From contig JAOTUT010000077.1 of the NCBI GenBank assembly GCA_029863735.1, positions 1 through 7,040 of the forward strand: 7,040 nt of DNA, read 5' to 3'. A model generated the notes under the pieces. It was not told where the DNA came from. It worked only from the letters and a program-made list of their open reading frames with translations, and did no database searches. This stretch comes from Ignavibacteria bacterium. GTDB taxonomy: Bacteria > Bacteroidota > Ignavibacteria > Ignavibacteriales > Ignavibacteriaceae. Of the stretch, positions 1 through 5,638 are shown in pieces (positions within the stretch are counted from its first letter, which is position 1; every line of letters begins with the position of its first letter). The position numbers and the translations under genes were made by a program.

Positions 1-1194
1 CTGGTAGCAAGCGTTCCTTACGACGTAGTTAACAAAGAAGAGGCAAGACAATTCGCAGAGGGAAACCCATTAAGCTACTTAAGGATTACTAGATCAGAAA
101 TTGAACTGCCGGATGGAACCGATGTATATTCAAAACAAGTTTACCAGAAAGCAAAAGATAATTTAAACAGAATTACCACAGAAGCTCCGTTAAAGGTTGA
201 CGATAAACCTGGATTTTATCTCTATAGATTAATAATGGACGGAAGAGCACAAACAGGAATATGTGCAACATTTTCTGTTGATGATTATGATAACGATATT
301 ATACTCAAGCATGAAAAAACAAGAAAAGTTAAAGAGGATGACAGAACAAATCATATAGTTACTACGGAAGCACAAACCGGAATTGTGTTCTTAACTTACC
401 GCGGAGTAAAAAAAGTAAATGAAATAGTTGATAAAACTATTAAAGAAACAAAACCTGAATATGATTTCATTACACCCGATGGAATACAACATACAGTTTG
501 GATTGTTCCGGATAGTTTTAATCAAACATTAATAAATGAGTTTAAAAAAATAAATAAACTATACATTGCAGACGGACACCACAGAGCAAAAAGTGCAAGC
601 CGTGCAAGAGAGGAAAAGAAGAAAACCAATTCAAAACATACAGGTGATGAGGAATACAATTATTTTGTTGCTGTTCTCTTTCCCGAAGATCAATTAAAAA
701 TTCTTCCCTACAATCGTGTGGTGTTTGATTTACATAAATTAAGCAAAGATGATTTTCTGAATGCGGTAAGTGAAAAGTTTGAAGTCAAAACAACTACCAG
801 CAAACAACCACAAACTAAAAACCAATTCTGTATGTATCTTGATAAACAATGGTATCATTTAAAAGCCAGGGATTCAGTGCTTGCAAGCTTATCATTAACT
901 AAATCTGTTGGGGAGAAGCTAGATGTTAGTATACTTCAGAATTTTCTACTAACACCTGTTCTTGGCATTGATGATCCCCGCACAAACACACGAATTGATT
1001 TTATTGGTGGAATTCGCGGAACTAAAGAACTTGAAAAACTAGTTGATTCTGATAAGGCTGTTGTTGCATTTTCTGTTTATCCTGTTAGTCTAAATGATTT
1101 GCTAAATATTTCAGATGCGGGAGAAATTATGCCTCCGAAATCAACTTGGTTTGAACCTAAATTAAGAGATGGATTACTAACACATTTAATCTAA
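1..1194 (+). CDS. DUF1015 family protein, 5'-truncated by window edge
   Basis: The reading frame is open from base 1, so the gene begins upstream; 397 residues are present and probably only about 15-25 N-terminal residues are missing. An ATG at 235 is internal, because the family-typical opening (VASVPYDVVN, then EEAR and GNPLSYLR) is encoded from base 4 onward. The core motif IADGHHRAKSA lies mid-protein, with DGHHR at bases 571-585. DUF1015 is a conserved cytosolic family often found near serA/serC. The DGHHR motif resembles the nucleotide-handling motif of ParB/sulfiredoxin-fold proteins, which include archaeal free L-serine kinases, so a kinase making O-phosphoserine is a reasonable inference that this sequence alone cannot prove. 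It ends in TAA 30 bp before serC, with no convincing terminator between them, so the two are probably co-transcribed. Family assignment is firm; biochemical role is uncertain. Confidence 0.9.
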   Translation: MVASVPYDVVNKEEARQFAEGNPLSYLRITRSEIELPDGTDVYSKQVYQKAKDNLNRITTEAPLKVDDKPGFYLYRLIMDGRAQTGICATFSVDDYDNDIILKHEKTRKVKEDDRTNHIVTTEAQTGIVFLTYRGVKKVNEIVDKTIKETKPEYDFITPDGIQHTVWIVPDSFNQTLINEFKKINKLYIADGHHRAKSASRAREEKKKTNSKHTGDEEYNYFVAVLFPEDQLKILPYNRVVFDLHKLSKDDFLNAVSEKFEVKTTTSKQPQTKNQFCMYLDKQWYHLKARDSVLASLSLTKSVGEKLDVSILQNFLLTPVLGIDDPRTNTRIDFIGGIRGTKELEKLVDSDKAVVAFSVYPVSLNDLLNISDAGEIMPPKSTWFEPKLRDGLLTHLI

Positions 1195-1211
1195 TAAGAA
1201 TTAGTATATAC

Positions 1212-1217
1212 AAGGGA
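1212..1217 (+). promoter_or_regulatory. Ribosome-binding site of serC
   Basis: AAGGGA sits 7 bases before the ATG at 1225. It supports that start, which also gives the canonical SerC N-terminus (NFSAGPA beginning at residue 7). Confidence 0.6.
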
Positions 1218-1224
1218 AAACAAA

Positions 1225-2328
1225 ATGGAAAAAAGAATTTATAATTTTAGTGCAGGCCCGGCAATAATGCCGGAAGAAGTCCTGCTGGAAGCACAGAAAG
1301 ATTTGTTTGCACTTCCCGGAGTGGGAATGTCGATAATGGAGATCAGCCACCGTTCCAAAACCTATGATGCAATTCATTCAGAAGCGAAAGCAAATATTAA
1401 GAAACTTTTAGATATTCCTGATAACTATGCAATATTATTTTTACAGGGAGGTGCAAGCCTTCAATTCTCGATGGTACCGCTAAACCTGATGCCTCCAAAA
1501 AACAAAGCGGATTACATCTTGACAGGAAGCTGGTCAAAGAAAGCAATAAAAGAATCAAAGAGAGTTGGAACAGCCAATATAGCTGCTACAACCGAAGAGG
1601 GTGAAGGAGATAAAAAGTTCTTCAAAAGAATTCCAAAACAGAGCGAGCTAAAACTTGATCCTGAGGCTTCTTATGTTCACTTTACATCAAACAACACAAT
1701 ATTCGGAACACAATGGCACAAAGAACCGGAAGTTGGAAATGTTCCTCTTGTTTGTGATGCATCATCTGATATCCTTCACAAAAAATTAGATGTAAAAAAA
1801 TACGGATTGATCTACGCCGGTGCACAGAAAAATATGGGACCTTCGGGTGTTACGATGGTAATTATCAGAAAAGATCTTGTTGAAAGAAGTCAGGATATTT
1901 TACATACAATGCTTAGTTATAAAACTCATGTTGAAAATGACTCGCTGTATAATACCCCAACAACTTTCGGTGTCTATATTATTTTGCTAGTTAGCAGATG
2001 GTTGTTAAAACTTGGCGGTCTGGAAAAGATGTACGATATTAACAAGAAGAAAGCTGATATGCTTTATAAATGTATTGATGAAAGCAACGGTTTCTATAAA
2101 GGTCACGCAGAAAAAGAAAGCCGATCTTTAATGAACATTACCTTCAATCTTACAACTCCTGAAATGGAAAAGAAATTGATTGATGAAGCTACAAAAGCCG
2201 GTTTCAATGGACTTAAAGGACATCGTTCAGTTGGTGGATTGCGTGCATCAATTTACAATGCCTTCCCAACCAAAGGTGTAGAGGATCTTGTTGTATTTAT
2301 GAAAGACTTCCAAAAGAAAAACGGATAA
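1225..2328 (+). CDS. serC: Phosphoserine aminotransferase SerC
   Basis: PLP-dependent class V aminotransferase that converts 3-phosphohydroxypyruvate and glutamate to O-phosphoserine and 2-oxoglutarate. This is the second step of serine synthesis from glycolysis; it also acts on the related 4-phosphohydroxythreonine step of vitamin B6 synthesis in some bacteria. The 367-residue length matches the family (about 360). Visible landmarks are the NFSAGPA opening, SHRS with Arg43 (substrate phosphate binding), the PLP-phosphate loop GGAS at 75-78, Trp103 in GSWS (stacks on the cofactor ring), Lys202 in YAGAQKNMGPSG (Schiff-base lysine), and the C-terminal GHRSVGGLRASIYNA segment with His333, Arg334 and Arg340. 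No key residue is missing. It follows the DUF1015 gene by 30 bp and is followed by a palindromic repeat that may mark the end of the transcript. Phosphoglycerate dehydrogenase (serA) is not in the window and could lie upstream. Confidence 0.97.
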   Translation: MEKRIYNFSAGPAIMPEEVLLEAQKDLFALPGVGMSIMEISHRSKTYDAIHSEAKANIKKLLDIPDNYAILFLQGGASLQFSMVPLNLMPPKNKADYILTGSWSKKAIKESKRVGTANIAATTEEGEGDKKFFKRIPKQSELKLDPEASYVHFTSNNTIFGTQWHKEPEVGNVPLVCDASSDILHKKLDVKKYGLIYAGAQKNMGPSGVTMVIIRKDLVERSQDILHTMLSYKTHVENDSLYNTPTTFGVYIILLVSRWLLKLGGLEKMYDINKKKADMLYKCIDESNGFYKGHAEKESRSLMNITFNLTTPEMEKKLIDEATKAGFNGLKGHRSVGGLRASIYNAFPTKGVEDLVVFMKDFQKKNG

Positions 2329-2340
2329 TTAATTTAGAAC

Positions 2341-2412
2341 TGTCATTGCGAGCGGAGCGAAACAATCTACTAACAAAAGGATTGCTTCGTAGCTACGCTC
2401 CTCGCAATGACA
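2341..2412. repeat. Intergenic palindromic repeat (MITE/REP-like), 72 bp
   Basis: The ends are a perfect 12-bp inverted repeat: TGTCATTGCGAG at 2341-2352 and CTCGCAATGACA at 2401-2412. Inside, the left arm carries GGAGCGAAACAATC and the right arm GATTGCTTCG followed by ACGCTC, which pair imperfectly around a short A-rich loop near 2369-2378. The right arm holds an extra perfect 10-bp palindrome, CGTAGCTACG, at 2388-2397. It is much richer in G+C than its surroundings and fills most of the 96-bp gap between serC and the lipoprotein gene. Elements with TCATTGCGAG ends and an internal GATTGCTTCG are, from general knowledge, dispersed in many copies in various bacterial genomes; only one copy is visible here. 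The transcript would fold into a strong hairpin, but no U-run follows, so it is not a standard intrinsic terminator. Confidence 0.85.
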
Positions 2413-2418
2413 AAGAGG
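2413..2418 (+). promoter_or_regulatory. Ribosome-binding site deciding the lipoprotein start
   Basis: AAGAGG lies 6 bases before the ATG at 2425, directly after the last base of the palindromic repeat. The in-frame ATG at 2407 is inside the repeat's right end and has no such site, so 2425 is the better start. Confidence 0.6.
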
Positions 2419-2424
2419 TATAAA

Positions 2425-2844
2425 ATGAATAAATCAGTTTTTTTTATCTTTATTTTATTGTTCTCTTTTTCCTGCGGCAAGAAAGAAGAAGTAAAATTCG
2501 AAGCATTCAGTCCTGAAGCTTTTGCCTATGACATTGGTGAAGCTTGGGAAGTAAATGCGACGGTTAATGTACGCGGATTCGAAAAAATTAAAAAAGATGA
2601 TGAAACTTTTGTTTCTCTAAGCTACAATGTTGATTTGATAAATTCGGATGGCGATTCAACAAAAAATATTTTCAGTGATTTGAAAGAAGTAAGCAATCGA
2701 GAAATAAACGACATCCAGTTAGAAGCACAGTTTGAGCTTGACGATACTCAAACCCGGGGAACCTATAAAATTGTTTTTAATATAAAAGATAATAACTCAA
2801 GCAAAACAGTCTCAGCCCAAGTGGAATTTGAACTTGAAGATTAA
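2425..2844 (+). CDS. Small putative lipoprotein of unknown family
   Basis: A 139-residue protein when started at 2425. It opens with a short basic stretch (MNK), a hydrophobic run rich in Phe, Ile and Leu (residues 5-15), then SFSC with Cys17 followed by GKKEE. This is a lipoprotein signal with a somewhat relaxed lipobox, common in Bacteroidota-like bacteria, so the mature protein (about 123 residues) should be lipid-anchored. The remainder alternates hydrophobic and polar residues with Gly/Asp turns and ends with a GTYKIVFNIKD strand-like segment and an acidic tail (FELED), suggesting a small beta-sandwich; this is an inference. No catalytic motif is visible and I do not recognise the family. 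The gene may rely on its own promoter or on read-through from serC across the hairpin repeat. Its stop is one base from the stop of the opposing DUF2203 gene. Confidence 0.8.
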   Translation: MNKSVFFIFILLFSFSCGKKEEVKFEAFSPEAFAYDIGEAWEVNATVNVRGFEKIKKDDETFVSLSYNVDLINSDGDSTKNIFSDLKEVSNREINDIQLEAQFELDDTQTRGTYKIVFNIKDNNSSKTVSAQVEFELED

Positions 2845-2845
2845 A

Positions 2846-3229
2846 TTAATCGGTTAGCTCTTCAGGTGAGATAAGTTTTCTGCCATTAAAACCTGCCTCT
2901 ACTTCATGGTAATAAAGTATATCATCCTCATCACTTCTCCAGCAAAGAAAGACTTCTTTCCCATCAATTAAAGCAGGAAAATCAACCAATCCTATAGAAA
3001 AATTCCAGTCCTTAAAGAAACATCCAATTTCTTCAAGCTCAAGCATAAATCCTTCGATGTTATCTGCAAGCTTTTGAATTCGTGGATCTTTTTCTACACT
3101 TGTACTAATTTCATCGGCGATTAAACGCATTTCTCTGCTGGTATCAAGTATATCCTTGACAATCTTTCTTACCAGCGGTAATGTTTTTCTGGCTTCAGCA
3201 GGTGTGAAATATTTTGTATCTGTCGTCAT
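2846..3229 (-). CDS. DUF2203 family protein
   Basis: A 127-residue soluble protein of unknown function. The family pattern is complete: YFTPAEA at residues 7-13, a long charged helical region with LPLVRKIV and many Leu/Glu (about 17-68), then IGCFFKDW, GLVDFPA (80-86), EVFLCWR (92-98) and YYHEVEAGFNGRK (106-118). Conserved Cys96, Trp97 and His108 stand out, but no reaction is established for this family as far as I know. I chose the ATG ending at 3229 because the domain begins six residues later. A longer frame opening with TTG at 3304 adds a 25-residue tail foreign to the family. There is no clear Shine-Dalgarno sequence. The gene lies 97 bp downstream of the cotransporter on the same strand, so co-transcription is possible; alternatively a TATGAT-like -10 sits at 3260-3265. 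It converges on the lipoprotein gene with a single base between stops. Confidence 0.88.
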   Translation of the reverse strand: MTTDTKYFTPAEARKTLPLVRKIVKDILDTSREMRLIADEISTSVEKDPRIQKLADNIEGFMLELEEIGCFFKDWNFSIGLVDFPALIDGKEVFLCWRSDEDDILYYHEVEAGFNGRKLISPEELTD

Positions 3230-3326
3230 ATCAAATAATAATAATCTACTCTGGTTAATATCATAACAATATTTGTTTAAAAAAAGTTTAATAAAGAGAA
3301 CCAATGATTAAAAAACTATGGAATTA

Positions 3327-5483
3327 CTAAGCTATGGCACTTTCTTTACCGGAGTCTCGTACAAACAGACAGGAAGAGTTTGTCATCTCAGTCACTTCTC
3401 TCATAAAACTGAAGTGCAGATCGTCGGCAAGACCAAAAATACTTACATCTCCCTTGGGTGCTTTTATAATTACCTCTTTAAAGTTTCCGGAGAGAACGTG
3501 AAATTCGGTCATTGAAGGAAGACGGGTCTGTTTACTAAGCTCATCTAAAAATTCATACATCTTTGCTTTCTCTTCTTTTTTATCTGCCACAGTAATCAGA
3601 TTAATTTTTCCTTCCCAGTTAAGATGCAGCTGAAGTGATATGAGAACAGCAAGATGCCAATTAGGACTTTTATCTCTTAACCAAAGATTTACAGTTTTCT
3701 GCATTCCAAAAGCTATTCTGGGATGTTGCCGCAAAATTATCACACCGAGATCATGCTGAACAGCATTTTTGACCATCTCAGAAATAATATTATTTTTTTC
3801 GTCGCTACTACCGAGAGTAAGAAAAAGCGTATTTGGTCTGAATGGAATTCCCTCCAACGTTTGAATAACCAGGCGAGCTCCATGTAAAAATTCTTTATCA
3901 CCAATAACTGATGAATTTACCAGCAGTTTACTTTCCCTCAGTGGAGCAAGTAACTCGCTCAAGGATTTTTTCGTTTCTCCCAGATTATTTTCCTTTACTG
4001 AAAAAGCAAAAACACTACCCGAAGGATGAACTATGCTTCTGATAAACAACAATGGTCCAGACCACACCTTTGGTTCTTCAATGGGTATAAGTAAATCGGG
4101 TTTCCATGCAACGTGATGCCTGGGAAATCTGGAAGCAATCCGTGAAGCGAGCTCTGCCAGCACAATGAACATTCCCCCCCGTAGGTCACCACTCTGAGAC
4201 TTTAGTCCCTTCCTTGTTAAGTATGAGTATAAAGCAACTATAATAATAAAAGCTACTACACTAAAAACCGGATTGATTAAAAACATAATTATCATGCAAC
4301 CAGCCGCACCAAAAAAAGGAACGAACTTTGGAACTTTAAATATCGGTCTGAAGCTAATCACTTTCATTCCCTGCTGAATAAATACAACCAGGTTTAAAGT
4401 ACCATAAGTTATGAGGAAGAAAAGCGTGATTAGTGTAGCAAGAGAATCCAGATTACCCAGAAACAATGCGAGTATAATTATTATTGCGGTGAATGCAATT
4501 GCATTCCTCGGTTCACCTTTTGGTGCTCTCATTTCAAAAATTTTATTGAATGGAATAATTTTCTCACTCGCCAATGCCTGCAAAATCCGCGGTGCACCCA
4601 CAATGCTGCCAAGTGCTGAAGAGAATGTTGCAGCTAAAATCCCCAACACTACTAATATTCCTATTCTGGAATTATTTACTATTGCCATCTGATTTGCTCT
4701 GAGTTCACCATCAGGAATAAAGACAGCAAGAGCGTAAGCCAATGAAAGATAAATCAGTAACGTAACACCTATCGCACTTAAGGTGCCTAATGGAATTGCT
4801 CGCCGGGGATTTTTTAACTCTCCCGAGAGATTTGCACCTGCCATTATTCCAGTCACCGCGGGAAAAAAAATTGCAAATACCTGCCAGAAACTTGCATCTT
4901 CAAATCTCCCAACAATGGAGAAAGTATCCAATCGTTCGTTTGGAGTAAGAAAGAATGATAAAATTGATAATGCAATAACAATTAAAATTATATACTGAAA
5001 CTTTAAAGCTACATTTGTACTAAAGTAAGAAAGGACTAACAATGCTATCCATGTAACCACCATTATTATTCTTGGATCATGTGAAGGAAACAAGAGCAGC
5101 CAGCCTTCCGTAAATCCAACAATATACAATGCTGCGGCTAACGTTTGAGAAATGTAAAATGGAATTCCAATACTCCCACCCGCCTCCAGTCCCAAGGATT
5201 TGGAAATAATTGAATATGCACCACCAGCACCAATTTTTATATTGGTTGTAATGGATGACATTGAAAGACCGGTACATATAGTAATTGATTTAGCTAAAAT
5301 TATAATTACGATTGCACCTAACAATCCTGCATTCCCAACAACCCAGCCAAGACGAAGATACATAATTACGCCAAGGATGGTAAGAACGTCCGGAGTAAAG
5401 ACGCCTGCAAATGTTCCAAACCTCCCTTTTTGGTTCTCTGTATCTTTTGTAGGTGGTTTAATTTTTGAGATGATTTTCTTCAT
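3327..5483 (-). CDS. Cation-chloride cotransporter (SLC12/CCC-type, APC superfamily)
   Basis: An integral inner-membrane symporter of 718 residues that likely moves chloride with Na+ and/or K+. After a short hydrophilic N-terminus come GRFGTFAGVFTPDVLTILG and YLRLGW (20-47, first membrane helix), SMSSITTN and GAGGAYSIISKSLG (74-98), ALYIVGFTEGW (118-128), STNVALKFQ, and the family signature FFPAVTGIMAGANLSGELKNP (206-226). FSSALGSIVGAPRILQAL follows (287-304), with further hydrophobic segments to about residue 425. About 12 membrane helices are expected. Tyr120 matches the K+-site tyrosine of NKCC proteins, and Ser288-Ser289 match the Na+-site position that potassium-chloride cotransporters replace, so Na+ coupling is plausible. 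The remaining ~285 residues form the soluble C-terminal domain typical of this family. Length and order are normal. The gene ends in tandem stops TAG-TAA. No Shine-Dalgarno sequence precedes the ATG. A G7 run encodes Arg435-Gly436-Gly437 at the membrane/soluble domain junction. Confidence 0.93.
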   Translation of the reverse strand: MKKIISKIKPPTKDTENQKGRFGTFAGVFTPDVLTILGVIMYLRLGWVVGNAGLLGAIVIIILAKSITICTGLSMSSITTNIKIGAGGAYSIISKSLGLEAGGSIGIPFYISQTLAAALYIVGFTEGWLLLFPSHDPRIIMVVTWIALLVLSYFSTNVALKFQYIILIVIALSILSFFLTPNERLDTFSIVGRFEDASFWQVFAIFFPAVTGIMAGANLSGELKNPRRAIPLGTLSAIGVTLLIYLSLAYALAVFIPDGELRANQMAIVNNSRIGILVVLGILAATFSSALGSIVGAPRILQALASEKIIPFNKIFEMRAPKGEPRNAIAFTAIIIILALFLGNLDSLATLITLFFLITYGTLNLVVFIQQGMKVISFRPIFKVPKFVPFFGAAGCMIIMFLINPVFSVVAFIIIVALYSYLTRKGLKSQSGDLRGGMFIVLAELASRIASRFPRHHVAWKPDLLIPIEEPKVWSGPLLFIRSIVHPSGSVFAFSVKENNLGETKKSLSELLAPLRESKLLVNSSVIGDKEFLHGARLVIQTLEGIPFRPNTLFLTLGSSDEKNNIISEMVKNAVQHDLGVIILRQHPRIAFGMQKTVNLWLRDKSPNWHLAVLISLQLHLNWEGKINLITVADKKEEKAKMYEFLDELSKQTRLPSMTEFHVLSGNFKEVIIKAPKGDVSIFGLADDLHFSFMREVTEMTNSSCLFVRDSGKESAIA

Positions 5484-5493
5484 GTAATGTTAT

Positions 5494-5511
5494 TCAAATA
5501 CGACTATTTGA
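5494..5511. promoter_or_regulatory. Inverted repeat upstream of the cotransporter gene
   Basis: TCAAATA-CGAC-TATTTGA has perfect 7-bp arms and a 4-base spacer, and ends 10 bases before the cotransporter start codon. It could be an operator or a 5'-leader hairpin. It overlaps the candidate -35 of the divergent gene. The arms are A+T-rich and short, so chance cannot be excluded. Confidence 0.3.
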
Positions 5512-5539
5512 CATTAGCAACAATATAGCATGCTAAAAT
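5508..5539 (+). promoter_or_regulatory. Candidate promoter for the M28 peptidase gene
   Basis: TTGACA at 5508-5513 matches the sigma-70 -35 consensus exactly, and TGCTAAAAT at 5531-5539 resembles an extended -10. The 20-base spacing is longer than the usual 17, which weakens the call, and FCB-group bacteria often use a different promoter consensus. A perfect 10-bp palindrome, TAGCATGCTA, at 5526-5535 overlaps the -10 and could be a repressor site. About 100 bases of leader would precede the start codon. Confidence 0.25.
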
Positions 5540-5625
5540 ATTTATTTAAATAGTCTTTCTGTAAAATTGTGCTTAAGTTGTATATTATAAATACACATTT
5601 ATTTTAACATTTTCTTTCTCATTTC

Positions 5626-5632
5626 GAAGGGG
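5626..5632 (+). promoter_or_regulatory. Ribosome-binding site of the M28 peptidase gene
   Basis: GAAGGGG lies 6 bases before the ATG at 5639, which also begins a clear signal peptide. Confidence 0.6.
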
Positions 5633-5638
5633 TTCGTT

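Noticed and set aside
235..1194. Start of the first gene at the ATG at 235
   Set aside because: The frame is open to base 1 and encodes conserved DUF1015 N-terminal motifs before this ATG, so 235 is internal.
1191..1204. CTAAT-AAGA-ATTAG hairpin between DUF1015 and serC as a terminator
   Set aside because: Only 5 A+T-rich pairs with no U-run; too weak to end transcription before serC.
2341..2412. Palindromic repeat as a classical intrinsic terminator of serC
   Set aside because: The hairpin is strong but the bases after it (AAGAGGTATAAA) contain no U-tract.
2341..2412. Palindromic repeat as a CRISPR unit
   Set aside because: Only one copy is present, with no regularly spaced repeats and no cas genes.
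3230..3304. N-terminal extension of DUF2203 from a TTG at 3304
   Set aside because: The 25 added residues do not resemble the family, and an ATG lies just before the domain.
3318..5487. Several 65-95-residue open frames on both strands across the transporter
   Set aside because: They overlap the well-supported cotransporter in other frames and show no family motifs or ribosome-binding sites of their own.
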